A stretch of 64,000 bases of DNA from Lineus longissimus (lineage: Eukaryota; Nemertea; Pilidiophora; Heteronemertea; Lineidae): contig NC_088317.1 in assembly GCF_910592395.1 (NCBI RefSeq), forward strand, positions 1,116,001 to 1,180,000, in the 5' to 3' direction. Below, one piece after another: positions 14,666 to 28,000 of the stretch; position 1 is the first letter of the stretch, and each line of letters begins with the position of its first letter. A model generated the notes under the pieces. The model did not search any database. It worked only from the letters and a program-made list of their open reading frames with translations, and was not told where the DNA came from. The translations under genes were made by a program, and so were the position numbers.

Positions 14666-17600
14666 ATGGCTGCGCCCATGTCCCCATGCTTCGCCCGTAA
14701 AATATTTTTTAAACCTGTTTAAAACGTTCCTTCTGACATAAAAATGTTTTAGTTTAGTGCATCACAGGTTTATCTAACTTTAAATTGCAATATACATTCC
14801 AAACTTCATGTCAATTGATTACCCCGCGGGAAAAACTGCAGTTTTATTATGTAGCCCATGTCTCGTGTACATAAATTTACATGTATAGCGGCTATAGCCA
14901 TAACTAAGGATTAGGATAGGCCTATCCCTGGCTCTGCATGCAATGACTGAGTCGGTCTTTTGATTGCTACTGGATTGTTGTGGCTCTCGTTCATGCTCAG
15001 CAGCTATGTTTAGGTGTGAATGTTGATCCCAGTGGCAGTGGCATTGCCCTATCCTTCTTATTTTACTGTCCTCCTGTCTAGGACACTTGCTTTCCTCTTC
15101 AAAGATTTATGATGTTTCTCTTCACTACTTCAGTGCGAGGAAGTGAAGGTCTATGGCTGCGAGATGGACCGCCATCAAATCGGGCTCGTGATGCCTTTCA
15201 TAGGTAGGTGAATCAGTTCTTCAGGTTAAACTTGTCTCATCGGTAATCATGGTTGACTTTGTGTTCTTTTCTACGAGAGAAAGTGGAAATCACATTGGGA
15301 CTGAGAAAACAAATCTCTGCAATAGAAAGGTGTCCTGATTAGAAGACAGATTGAATAGAAATGACCACTCCTGCACTTAAGTTTATCTTGTTTATAATGT
15401 TTAATATAATATTTTATTTCAGGGACAAAAGTCGAGCATGTAAGGTGATGACATTCTCAGGTGATGGAGCTCTCTTTGCCTGGTGTAATGGACTGTGGTA
15501 AGATCCCAAAGAAGTTGCAACATAAGTGTGTGTTTTGTTATTACCGGTAGCTGCATTTTGCAATTCCTCTAATTTCTTCTGATGTCTGAATTAAAAACTG
15601 AATTTAAAAACGTCTCCTTTTAGCATCCAGGTTGCAGACGTTTCGACTAACAAGGTGCTATTTACCCTCCAGAAGAGGAAGACATCAAAGATGCAGTTCT
15701 CTCCTAAAGGAACGTACCTGATGACCTGGGAGACATACATTGTTAGTAAGTATGGCCAATTGTTGCTTAACCAGATTCTCCACTGCGTGTAACAACGTTT
15801 GAATTGGTGTTTTTATTTCCTTCATTGATGGAGACTTTCGTCTTGATTTTGCAGCCGAGAAAGGTCAGCAGGGAAACCCCAACCTGGAAATCTGGAATGC
15901 CAGGACTGGTGAACTGGTAAGAAGCTTCATACAGAAGAAGCATCAGAATTGGTAAGTTGCACTGGAGAACATGAGGTGTGCGCTCCTTTTTAGTTAGAGA
16001 GAGAAACAATTTTGCTGGGGACCTCTTCCTAAGTAGCAAAATGGTACTTTGAGTTTAAGCTCTTAGATGCCTGGAACACTTATTTATTACTTGAATTAAG
16101 AAAGTTTGGTGCCCTTCCAAGCCTGAGTTCTGCATCCATCACAGCAGATGAGGCATTTTATTGTGAAAGTATAAATAGCAAAAGTGAAATGTGTTGAAAT
16201 CATGATTCAGTTCCTGAGTTGAAATGAAGGATATTGGGTAACCTGGCCGATGAAAACGGAACTTGAATATTGTGGAATAATACTTTGTGATCTGATAGAT
16301 TTTCTGTAATTTGCTTCCACTTCAGGGCACCACAGTTCTCCCATGATGATACGTTATGTGCTAGAAATGTCACAAACGAAGTACAATTCTTTGAGAACGG
16401 CTTCGAGACCATCATCGACAAGCTCCACCTCGACAAGTTGACACACTTTAGTATGTCTCCATGGGGACCACCATACTTGGTGGCGGCGTACGTTACAGGA
16501 AGCAAGGGCTCACCATCTTCCGTCAAACTCTACCGACGGCCGAATTTCACGACTGTGATTGGAAATAATAGTTTCTATCGAGCAGATGACGTTGCGCTGT
16601 TGTGGAACCCAAAAGGCAAAGCTGTCTTACTGCTGCTTTCAATGGAATCGACAAGCGATTCTTATTATGGTGAACAATCGTTACAGTTTATGGGCGCTGA
16701 TGGCGTTAGCTGTCGGGTGCCTCTAGGTAAGTTGACTAACTCACATCGACACATTTATTGCACAGGTTTATTGTCAATTTTGTCTGCTGTCTTCAGTTGT
16801 AAGATCGTGTCGGTGATTCAGTAATCTATTTTGACCTGAAGCTTGAAACTTGGTGTGTGGGTACCTCTAGTGATCTCGCCTTGCAAGCCTAAAAGCCAGA
16901 ATTGCTTTCTGCCTTACAATCTCAAATGTTGTCAATATGATTACTGCTTATTCTAAAATGACTTGTGTCTTCTTTGCAGGGAAAAATGGTCCAGTGTACA
17001 ATGCTGAATGGAATCCCAAGATGCCTGAATTCTGTGTTGTGTACGGATGTATCCTTCTGTCATAAGTAGGTTTGAAGGGTCTGGACACCACTTTCACATC
17101 TTACTATGAAAAGAGGAAACTACTGTGTTTTTCTGTTAGTTTTGTTCTTTTTGTTGTGTTCCTTAACACCAGCCAAGTTATGCCAGCAAAGATTACACTC
17201 TACAACCTGAAATGTGACCCAGTCTTCGACTTTGGAACTGGTGCTTGGAACTCCATATTCTACAACCCACACGGAAATAATATCCTTTTTGAAAATGAAT
17301 ATCGGCTTAACTGGAAGAGTCTGCATCTAAGTTAATGTACGGAATTTACATGTTGCTGCACCTGAGAAATGTATCTCTTGAAGTTTTTTCGTTCGGCACA
17401 GCGAATGCGACAACCACGATGACTGCATCCATTATCTCTCTTTAAAGTTCCTTAACTGTGATTACTCCTATGTCTGGCTGGTTTTGGCAACATCCGTGGC
17501 AACACAGAATTCTGGGACTTGAAGCAGAAGAAGCAGATCATCAAGAGTGATGCGTCTGACATCACGGCGTTTGAGTGGTGTCCGGACGGGGAGCACATCC

Positions 17601-18968
17601 TCTTGGCAACGACAGCTCCACGGCTACGCGTAGGAAACTGGTGAGTTTTTTAGTGTCTCCTCTGTCTCTGTTCTAATTTTCGAGTTCCCTAACTCTAGAT
17701 CACTGGCTCAAATATCTTTCTCTTATTCAGTTTTAAAGTGGTCCATTACACTGGGACACTTGTCTGTGAAGAGGCAACACCTGTGAATGAGGAACTATGG
17801 GAAGTAAAATGGCAGTCCGTCCCAGAGGGCACGTTTCCTGTCAAACCTATCCAGTATAAACGAGTTGATTCGTCAGTCCCTCAGGCCCCACTGCCAAAGA
17901 AGGTAGAAGCCTATCGGCCACCCCAGGCCCGGGGTCACGCGTCAACGTTTAAACTCCATGAGAACGAACTGCCATCAAATGCCAAAAAGGATGGTAAGTC
18001 AGTTTGTCAAAAGATCTATACTTCTCTCTTTTGCAATTTGGAAATTGTAAACCTGGGCGTTTGTTTATTGAGCATTAAAGCCAACTGCTTTGTTATATGT
18101 ACTCAGAGGAGACGTCTCCACATTGGGTACAGTCCCTGGAGGACGTTACTTAGGCCTGCGGTTATTTTGGTAACGTTAAGACTCTTCCCATTTCAGAAAA
18201 TCTATCAAAACAGGCTCTGAAGAATAAGAAGAAAAGAGAAGCTAAGAAAGCCAAACAGGATCAGGCCCAGGTAACCTTTACTTTTATAATATTCTGCACT
18301 CAAATTTGTTGACACCCTTGCTATATAACTTCCCACCAGTACTAAAAAATGAAGTTTCATAAAGTGGCTTTTATATTCGCATAAGTTATATTCATTCAAT
18401 GTGTTCTCATTTTCTTTCAGTCTGACCCAATGTCTCCTGCAACAAGCCAACCATCTCAACAAGCAACTGGCGGTCAACCCTCCAGGCCCCAGAGCAGTGG
18501 TCAGCCTGCCAGGGCCCCAGCAGGCAGTAGCTCACATGGCCAGTCGGCAAGAATGGGATGCACCGGTGACCCAGAAAAAGATAAGAAGATACGCAATCTA
18601 TCGAAGGTAAACTTGTTGTCTATTTATTTCTGTGAAGAGTCAGTTGCAATTGCTTTTTACACCCATGGCACAATGACTGGATCATGCCGTTTCATAACTA
18701 CCGAGGCAGTTGAGGAGTGTCTACGCGACAAAGTTATCTCTTCTGAGAAGCAAGCAGTACATGTAGATTGGACTCGGCCAAATCATATATTTCTCATTCA
18801 CAGTTTGTCTGATATAATATCACCTATGATTGTTTTCAGAAACTGGAACAGATTGAGAAACTGAAGCAGCAGCAAGCAGAGGGGAAACAACTCGAGCTCA
18901 ACCAGCTTGAAAAGATCAAGACTGTTGATCAGATTAGACAAGAAATTGAGCAGATACGACTTGCATAG
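14666..18968 (+). CDS. EIF2A: Eukaryotic translation initiation factor 2A (eIF2A), 13 exons
   Basis: eIF2A is a WD-repeat (beta-propeller) factor that can deliver initiator tRNA independently of eIF2. Exons: 14666-14696, 15134-15203, 15423-15497, 15624-15745, 15855-15951, 16326-16726, 16980-17048, 17178-17279, 17466-17640, 17731-17993, 18197-18270, 18421-18606, 18840-18968. They sum to 1,794 nt (597 aa; human is about 585) and stay in frame. Diagnostic stretches are RGSEGLWLRDGPP, SFIQKKHQNW, KLHLDKL, GSKGSPSSVKLYR, YGFMPAKITLYNLKCDPVFD, AGFGNIRGNTEFWDL, WCPDGEHILLATTAPRLRV and AYRPPQARG. The C terminus is a Lys/Gln-rich coiled coil ending IEQIRLA. Exons 7/8 and 8/9 join only if two U12-type introns are used, which restores the conserved YGFMPAK and HGNILCLAGFG. 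The start at 14666 is the first ATG in frame with RGSEG. Confidence 0.97.
17049..17177 (+). other. U12-type GT-AG intron in eIF2A
   Basis: The donor is GTATCCTTCT, the U12 consensus, at 17049. The branch-point motif TTCCTTAAC lies at 17159-17167. The acceptor ...CCAAG ends at 17177, about 11 nt after the branch adenosine. Splicing here gives the conserved Y-G-F-M-P-A-K; the AG six bases earlier would shift the frame. Confidence 0.92.
17280..17465 (+). other. U12-type AT-AC intron in eIF2A
   Basis: The donor is ATATCCTTTT at 17280. The branch-point motif TTCCTTAAC lies at 17448-17456. The acceptor ...GATTAC ends at 17465, 10 nt after the branch adenosine. The joined codon A|TC gives Ile in HGNILCLAGFG, matching the animal eIF2A family. 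No GT-AG alternative restores this frame. Confidence 0.92.
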
Positions 18969-19401
18969 GGGCTTCTTTATATCGGTCAGAATGGTTGTAT
19001 TTACTGGATAACAGATGGCTATGACAAGAAGACAAAACAAAGACGTCCCTACTAATTGGACTGAGACATATTTAGGATGGGGTCGGCACACACACTGTTG
19101 CCCGTCAACATGTCACATCCTCTTGGAGACGGTCACAAGAGACGCAACTTTGTAGCAGCTTGTCACACTCACCCTGGAGGGTCTCTACAAATGCCCTCCT
19201 GTTGGGTTCTGGGTTCTGCCTTCATGAAGGTCGACTAGGTTTGGGAGAGATAACTGTAATCTGGGGGTCTGTAATGCAGTAGATATGAGCATTTGGCTCC
19301 TTGTAAATTGTATGTGTACATAAATCATCTTCTAAAAAGTATTTCATATAGTAATTTTAAACCCATCTTTTGTGCTCTGTAATTATTTTAGAGTGGAAAA
19401 G

Positions 19402-19407
19402 AATAAA
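19402..19407 (+). other. Polyadenylation signal for eIF2A
   Basis: AATAAA about 430 nt after the eIF2A stop, in an AT-rich stretch. It is the first clear signal downstream. Confidence 0.65.
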
Positions 19408-19928
19408 AAAATTAGTTGAAAGAGTGTATTTCCTTGGAGCAACTACTTATGCAGAGCTGAGTGGTCCATCAATCAATGTTAAGAAGTCTGTGTGACCTTA
19501 CCCGTGTCCTGGCGTGGTGACACAATTACGCATCAAAATTTGATTTTGTAATCAAAATATTGGGCATACAAAGTTGTCTATGTGTTAACACTTTAAAGGG
19601 TCCCTTCCCATTCAATAACAAATATTCACCAAAAGTAATTTAAACTATTATAATTTCTCTTCATCCCAAATTGTTGTTTTGAGGACAGAGTCACAATCAG
19701 AATGCAGGGATGCATTCACTTTGAACTGGGACTCGACAAGTGTAAAACCAGACAGATTGTTAAACTATGTTTAGTTATCTTGAGATTAAATTATCAGGAA
19801 GTAACTTCTTGCATTGTTTTTCTTTGCCCAATGGTCACTGAAACTCCCATATCCTTTCATCACTTTGTCAGGGACAGCTTGCTGAAACCAATCTTAGTTC
19901 TTGTACCTACATTCTGTACCTACATTCA

Positions 19929-20215
19929 GTCACAACCAGACCGAATGGAGCCTTTCTATCTGTCCGAACGTCTTGCCAGCACATTGAGAAAGTTGAGACA
20001 GTCACCATCAGACAGAATGAAGCCTTCCTGCCACCACGGTGAGAGAGTTTAGACTGTCACAACCGGACCGAATGGAGCGTTTCTATCTGTCCGAACGTCT
20101 TGCCAGCACAGTGAGAAAGCTGATACAGTCACCATCAGACAGCATGAAGGCTTCCTGCCACCACGGTGAGAGAGTTTAGACTGTCACAACCAGACCGAAT
20201 GGAGAACGTCTGGCA
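19929..20215. repeat. 127-bp tandem repeat, about 2.3 copies
   Basis: The phrase GTCACAACCAGACCGAATGG recurs at 19929, 20056 (one mismatch) and 20183, a period of 127 bp. Each unit carries a TCTGTCCGAACGTCTTGCCA segment and a GTGAGAGAGTTTAGACTGTC segment. The last partial unit ends in an inverted AACGTCT/AGACGTT. No coding potential is supported. Confidence 0.85.
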
Positions 20216-21533
20216 AGACGTTCAGAAATCCGATGTCTTTGAACAGGGTGACAAGTGCATGTACTACAGTGTGGCCCAGAATTATTTTCACTCACACAAT
20301 GGATACACAATAGAGTTCTATTGCGCAAGGGAAAACCTTTCTGAGCCACCCTGTAGAGTTTCGTGAGTTTCCTCCTCCGCGTCAGGTGGCCAATGATTTT
20401 GACATGACCCCCAGCTGGCGCCATCTGAGCTACAAAACTGGAACTACTCGATTACTTAAAATTAAAATTACCCCGTCGTTGGTGGAAATTTCGCCCCCTT
20501 GTCGGGGACGAAACTGGGGACGAGTTATTCCATGAATCCCAATCATGGTGCTACCGACCGTTGCCGATCACAGCTTATTACCAAATTCTCGCGGCATTAC
20601 TCATGTGTGGACGTTTCATGTGCGTACCATGGTAGTATGAATGGCCAACGGCAGGGGAGCCAGGAGCGGACTCGGGATACAAGGGTGTGTTTAAATTCTG
20701 ATACATACATTTTCGTGATTAAAAAAAAAACAATGCTGGGAGTTTCATCAATTGTTGCAGAAGTGTAGTCCTATATCTTGTCAATGTCATAAGTGAATTT
20801 GAAAAAGTTCCAATGATTCTAAGTTATCTTATTAGCGGACCCTGATCCCTTTTCAAGTTCATGAGTTTGCTTGGTTTGTTTTGGTGGTTGTTGCCCATCT
20901 CTGGAAAAAATACTCAATGACTGGCCGCACGGATCCCGTCGTGTAGACCTGCTTTAGTATCCTTCCGTTGCGCGCCAGCTGGTTCCCGCAAGCTTCTTCC
21001 TCATCCGGGCTGGTCGCTTGATCTACCGCTCTCCGACCTTGATTTTATAACATAGGACAGCTCAACATGTTACACCAAGTTGCACAGATCGAGGCGACAT
21101 CTGCATTACAAGCGGAACTAAACGTCTGAAGACAGATTGTGATTGTCTTCATCATTAAGGACAGTCTTAGATCATCATACATGTGGTGTCGCTGTGTTTC
21201 CGTTACTGAATGTTCCCCTCATTTTATAGGAAACGCTCAGGAACGTGGATAACTCTGCTCTCCGTGTTCCCCTATTGAAATGGTCTCTCTAGCTGTTAAT
21301 CAGCAGAAAGTGAGAGATAGGGAACATTAGAAACATCACACCAGAGTAGCAAGCATTCCAGGTAAACAGGCGAAATGGCACCTGGCCGGTTTAACATTAT
21401 TACACCTGTAAACAAGGCTCTGTCCCACACCCGTAGAACATTGTGAACAGTTAATGAGAAAGAAACTAATGATACAAAAAATAACCAAGAAAAACTCAAA
21501 TGTTATGAACACATTCTTCTCTCGAAGTCAGAC
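20216..21533. other. Intergenic spacer between convergent eIF2A and the giant gene
   Basis: I see no gene on either strand. eIF2A transcribes toward this spacer from the left and the giant - strand gene transcribes toward it from the right. Confidence 0.55.
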
Positions 21534-21539
21534 TTTATT
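21534..21539 (-). other. Polyadenylation signal of the giant module gene
   Basis: TTTATT on + reads AATAAA on -, 92 nt beyond the stop codon at 21631-21633. This sets the 3' end of the - strand gene near 21.5 kb. Confidence 0.75.
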
Positions 21540-21630
21540 ATGTGAAAATGAAGAGGGAAACACATGTGAGCAGAAACAGGGAGTAGGCTTGGCTATCAGG
21601 GAGTAGCCACGACAGGCCAGTCACGTTCGT

Positions 21631-22055
21631 TTACTCCTCCTTCTCCTTTTTACTTTTCTCATCGGCCTTTTTGGCTTTCTTTTTTCCCTTTGCTTTCTTC
21701 TTGTCCTTTTTCTCTTTTTTACTTTTCTTGGCAGCCTTTTTCCCCTTTTTCCCTTTCTTTCCCTTTTTTGCAACTTTCTTTCCTTTCTTTTCCCCCTTCT
21801 TAGCCTTCTTTTTCCCTTTCTTGGCGACCTTCTTTCCTTTCTTTTTCCCCTTCTTAGCCTTCTTTTTCCCTTTCTTGGCGACCTTCTTTCCTTTCTTTTT
21901 TCCCTTCTTAGCCTTCTTTTTCCCTTTCTTTGCGACCTTCTTTCCTTTCTTTTTCCCCTTCTTGGCCTTCTTGGCCTTCTTTCCCTTCTTCATGGCTTTC
22001 TTTCCTTTCTTTGCAGCCCTTCCTTTTCCTTTCTTGGCGACGATGTCAGACGATG
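21631..22055 (-). CDS. Terminal exon: polylysine-like C-terminal tail
   Basis: The acceptor TTTTGCAG lies just right of 22055 and the reading opens S-S-D-I-V-A-K-K-G-K. The exon then runs almost entirely as Lys, Gly and Ala, with four copies of an 18-residue unit around VAKKGKKKAKKG, and ends KSKKEKEE and TAA at 21633-21631. The phase matches the upstream module exons. Such a polycation could bind acidic polymers or mineral, or be enzymatically crosslinked; that is inference. The length is 140 residues plus stop. Confidence 0.85.
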
Positions 22056-25000
22056 CTGCAAAATGAAAAAGGGGTATATGTTGAATATTTGATCTTCGAT
22101 GATATGGCGACAGACAAATGTATAAGATATGATGCTGTTACCGATGAGATATATGAGATATACGATATGATGCAACACCATGCCAAACTAGATATCCAAG
22201 CTGAGGGTTTACACAACTCATTATAACTAGCAACTAGCATAGAGGAATCTATGCACGTTAGCAAGTAAAGTCATAGATTTCTACAATCTAGTGTTACTGG
22301 GTCACAGGGGAGGGACTAGGCCGCGCCATTGCTGCATCTGGATTATTTAAAAACAGATGCAACCACTTACGTTGACAGCTCATGCCATCTTCTGCTGAGT
22401 AACCTTTGGGACAGTATATCTCTGAAAGAAGTCAACAGACTAAAACATGGTATCAAAACGATCTGAAAATAATGAACGGCTTCACTGGAGTATTCCATGA
22501 CTGATTGTTCCGGTGAGCTCCAAAGCTGGGAGCAGACAGAGGTAAGTGGGGACCGCAGCGGTGTTTAAAATCTTATATCAAAGTAAAAAGAACGCCTTTT
22601 AAAAAAAACTCTTTTTGATGGTGTGTCTGTTAATTGGGAAAAAGGTTCTGAACTTACTGATGCATCTTCCCTTGTGCACTTTGTATCCCTTTGGACATTT
22701 GTTCACTGAAAATATTAAATAAACAAAACTGGTTGATTTTGTAAGAGGAAATAACTGAACGCATGCAGGAACGGGGAATGAAAGACGGCAGAACATTATC
22801 GAACAACATTGAGGAACTGTCTATAAGAACCTCAGAGGCCGTTTTGTGTGTTCCATCAAGTAAGAATGTGCCTCAATTAGCTGAGTGTTACTTACAATAG
22901 CAGTTTCCTTTCTTGTACTTGTAACCATCAGGGCAGGTGAGACCTGAAGGAGAAGGATTGGTATTGTTTGACAGTACTCCCCGACAGCATACAGGATAAG
23001 CTGTTCTCCGTCGTGAGACAAGGTGTCCTGAGTATCAGCAACAAATGATGCAAAACCTTAAGTGTTGTTGTCAAAAAGATTAAATGCATGACCCAGTGAA
23101 TCATCTCAATGATAGCCTCATATTCTTCAGACAAACCATTGCTTCTGACAAGCATCGAAAATCGACGGCAACATCAACAACTACACGTTGAGTTCTGCCT
23201 GAAATACTACTTGTGAGAAATACTCACGGACACAGCGTCCCTTCTTGATCTTGTAGCCCTTTGGACATTTCTTTACTGGAAGGAAAAAGACATATAAAGT
23301 GAAATCATTTGTTACTGACGAGAAGTAATAGGACATAGCATTTCTTTGAAGGTCTGATTTAAAAGGTTGGACGTTGGTGCATCAAACATGCTCTCTCATG
23401 AATTTGTCAAATGAACGTTAAAAACAGGATGCTATAATTCAGTCAAGTTCTGAGAAATTGACACAAACACTTACAGACGCAGAGCATTTTCTTGTTCAGA
23501 GCATAACCCTTTGGACAGCTGACCTCTGTAATAAAAAAGATGGCAAAGTAGAGCATAATTCTGGCCATTCTCCAATAAGAACCAGCGTTAGTGACCAGGA
23601 CGAATTGAGGCAGATGACAGCTTTTGTCACCAGAACAGGACTATCCATCTGAGATTGAGAAAGCAGAAGAAGAAGAAGATCATAGATCGACCCACATATT
23701 CAAATGATCCTATGAAATGGCATTTTACATCTTTCTTAGATTCATAAATACCATTCACTGCAGTAACCTTCTCAGGAATGTGTTCTCATCGTTACAATGG
23801 AAATCCTCATCCACTGAGGCGTGTTCTCATTAGGCCTACTTACTGACGCAGTGGTCATCTTTCTTGATCCAGCCTTTGGGGCAGGACTTGGCTGAAATCG
23901 ATAAAGGATGAAATAGTGTAAGAAGATAACAAAGCATTCGTATTAAGACTCCAGTGTGCGTATACAAACTATTACACATGTGACTTGGTGATTGTGTCAC
24001 GAAATTTGTGATTTTATGACAATCTATCTTACCAAGTAACATGGTTACAACACTTCTGTGTGGAAATAGGCGTTGAGTAGGTTTTATATCACTGAATTGT
24101 CACTCCTAACCTCACAGGAATGGCGACTTACCGATGCACGTCTTCCCCTTCTTCACATATCCGTGAGGGCAGTGAGTTGCTGAAAATGTTATCGAGATCA
24201 GATTCTGTTTGATCTTGTCGATTCCGTCAGGAAATGAACGGGATGAATGAAAAGGATGTATCGTAGTGAAAAGACAAGATTGCGTTCTGAGAAAGAGGTG
24301 AAGAAGCAAACGTGGGTAGAGAAGGATGAATAAGAAGGTAACATGTATGGAAAAGGAAGAGTGAAAAGAGGTACGATACCGTACCAATTTAGATATACAT
24401 GTAGATCAGCGAAAGGAAGGAATAGTGTACTGAGAAACAGAAGTATACGACGCAGATGTTTATGGTGAAGGATGAGTAAAAAGAAGGGAACGTGTATGGA
24501 GAAGGATGTCACGTAACATTTAGACTACATGTATATAGCCTCAGCCTTTTGATCGATCAAAGAATATTTCAGATAAGTCATCGCGAATTCCTGCTGACTC
24601 TTTGTATGAGTTGGATAGGGCGAGCTGATGGTTTGAGAACTTTAGGTCCAGGTGACTCCTGCTGACTCTTTGTATGAGTTGGATAGGGCGAGCTGATGGT
24701 TTGAGAACTTTAGGTCCAGGTGACTGGCATGATACTTACGAACACATTTTCCTTTGACTTTCTTGAAGTTGGTGGGGCACTTGTGCACTGCAATCATAGA
24801 GCATTAAGTTCGCAGAAGTACATTTTCTTGAAACATCGTGACAGGGTGAAAGGTATTTACCAATTTACCAAAACCTACATGTTCCGTTCACGTTACCTAG
24901 CTTCTAAACATACCTTCTTAAAGCTTATTTGCTCTGGCCATGGTTGCATTAACTACAAACCTCTCTATCCAAGGCTTTGCGGAACAAAACCAACATATTC

Positions 25001-28000
25001 CATTTTTGATACTGTGCATTACCACCTGAACGTAAGGCATAAGTCAAAACCTCGCGGAGTTTTCTACCAGGGCGAGCACAAATTCGAACGAAGGTTAATC
25101 GATGCGGTTTTAAGTTATGCTTAACGGAACTGCTTGTAATACTTACGATGGCAGTGGCCGGACTTTGTCAGAACGTAACCCTTGGGGCATTCCACCTCTG
25201 AAATGAAGATAGTCATGTTTACAGAGGAAACCCCATATAAAACAGGTAGGTCATGTCTGGAGCCGTTTGAATGTGGCGATACGTACCGGGAACCACGTAC
25301 TGTGGCGTCGATCCGTTCATTTCGTATTTCATAGCTAAATACATACCGTTATCATGATAGTTAACATGATACTTGAATAATCTGACCTTGGGAAATGCAT
25401 TCTTTAAATTTGACCTAGACCTCAACAAATCTTGCTGACCTTGACCTGACCTTTACTTACTGTAGCATTTGTTGTCGTACTTCTTAAATCCAGGTGGACA
25501 TTTTTCAAGGATGCATTTGCCTTTTGTAAACTTGTAACCTGTGGGGCACTTGATCTCTGCAAGACAAATAACCATTCATATAGACTGCGTTGGGGAAGGT
25601 AGGGGAACAGAAGATTCATACATAGGCTTATAACCTCAGACCTGTCTTCTCTATAGCCACACATCTTAATCCATCATCGACCAATACATAGAGACGAGTT
25701 CTCAAAGGGAGACTTGATTCACTCCGCAGGGCCTATGTTGGAGCCAGAAAACCCAAGTGTAAGCAAGACAATGAACCCCTGCCGAAAGCAAGGCCAGAGT
25801 TCCCTGACTCTGTTGTGATTGTCAGAGGCACTTACTCAGGCATCTGTTTCCGTCCATCGTGGTTCCCTTGGGGCAGCTCTTCACTGAAAGGAAACGGGCA
25901 GACGCTACAGAGATACCCAGTCACAGAAATTGAGGTCGAATAAACTTTCACCTGATATGTTACCTCGAAGTGAAGAAGGATTCACCAAATATCTGTGGCA
26001 AAACACCAACTCTTTTGATATTTATCACAGACAGAATGAACCCCATCTCTAATCTTAGCACTTAGAGTACGATACGATGACAGACTTTCGTAATGAACCC
26101 CAGAACCCCGAGCTTCATAATTGAATCATCATGCTTTGTATTCTCCTCCTTAATTCGTATATCTACGACATCTGAACCAGATAGAGAAGACAAGTATACG
26201 TGTCATTATTTAGAGTTGGGACGTTTCTCAATGTGTTTATGTTCAAACCTGTTGTGAAGCCGATTTATTTAACGGTTAACAACTTACTTAAGCATTTGCC
26301 ATCCTTCAGTTGCGCATTCTTGGGGCACATGATCTCCTCTAAAAATTAATCGAGAGATTTGCCATTTGTAACATAGCACTTACAGTTTACACCCAAGACA
26401 TAATTTGTTTTTACTAACGCTCGAAATCAATAAATTGTTACAAATTCTGACCTGAAAGTCTCGTCTCTTTGATACCGTGTTACATTTTACGGTGATTGAA
26501 AATGTTCCAATCCTATCATTAACTCCCCCGTCCCCATCCCCCATACACTTGTCTGCAATGTGCCCATGATAATTATGTGAAACTAGAGGCAATTGACTTA
26601 CCATGGCATTTCTTCTTATCACATTTCTCTGAAGTATCAGAGGAGGGAATTATATACTAACCTAAATTACTCAAATCAACTTACAAATCACTTTATTGCA
26701 GTAAAGAGTAGTAATACGTGCCATTCCTGGCATCTTTGCACTGAGTGACCCCTGATGACCTCATGAGTTTCGTCATCAGGGTAAATTATTCAGTGCAGCA
26801 TAGGGCCATTACAAACGCCACATAGTAAACTAGCACGAAAATTCGGTAAAATTACTCAGTTCAACTTACTAACGCAAGTGTCGTCTTTCTTATCACTTCC
26901 AGACGGACATTTCTTCACTGCAAAATATAAAAGTTCGCATGTTTTCATTGTGTATGATAGTTATTGAGAATACAACCTTACTCGATACCACATGTGCTTT
27001 AATAGAATTCAACACATTTTATATCCTACCTTGGCAAGTCCCCTTCTTTTCCTTAAATCCTGGTCCGCACTGCACCTCTGAAAATTGTGTTGGGGATTTT
27101 AGAATTGAGATGAATGCGCCGCCGATCCCAAAACAAACCGGAAATGGGCTCTGTATTTATGTTATCCTCTGGCACAAAGCCAAATCTTAAGCTCGGAAGT
27201 CTATGATTTTCCCCAAAAAGCTAAAAGTACATGTAGACATGTATAGGGACAAGTCAATGTAGTTATCAATTGAACTGAGGTCATTCTAGAATTCCTTTAT
27301 TTTCCATTTGTATTGAGCCAAAGTAAAAAGCAGTACGATATTAAATTCACTTACTGGCACATTCATTTTTGTGCTTTGAGTATCCATTTGGACATTTATC
27401 AACTGAAAATAAAGAAACAAATGATATCATACCATTAAGATCATTCAACAATCACGAGATATAGTAGAGAGACCTATGTGACTGGCGACGGCTTAACGTC
27501 ACCATTTAGCCTATTTGTCAACTAGCTTACCATGAAACATGAGTTAACAGATGGGAACGTGTATGGAGAAAGATGTCTGCATTACATTTTTGGAAGTGAC
27601 TACTTGGCAAGCCCGGCTTACCAAACAGCGACTTTTTCTTGTCCTGAATGGAGAGCCGAACTCATTAATATTAAAGTAAAGTCTCCAGCTCGCCAAACAG
27701 GGTAGATTTTTTACCTGTTTGGCAAGCCCGGCTGGCCGAACAGGGTGGCTTTTTAGTGCTGTTTGGCAAGCGGCTCTCCAAACAGGACAAAAAAATATGC
27801 CTGTTCGGCGAGCGGCTTGCCAAATAGACCCGGCCTACATTTTTTGCACATGATTTATTTCTCGGACATCTCAATTCTGCAAAATAACACTGAGCATCGA
27901 TTGATGTTTTCCTTCATTTGATTTGATAGCACGTATTAAAGATGTTTATTGTACATTTAGCCAACCTTTGCACGAATCTTTGAAAGCATTGTAGTTTTCT

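Noticed and set aside
17049-17100. eIF2A exon 7 extended to a later donor (TCATAA|GTAGGT)
   Set aside because: It adds a stop codon before the donor. The U12 donor at 17049 restores the conserved protein.
21671-22066. + strand frame encoding F/P-rich sequence
   Set aside because: Antisense of the polylysine exon; Lys codons read as Phe and Pro on the other strand.
24112-24512. - strand frame with hydrophobic Leu/Phe/Ser-rich sequence
   Set aside because: It is intron sequence around a real 48-nt exon (24132-24179); purine-rich repeats on + give a spurious hydrophobic frame on -.
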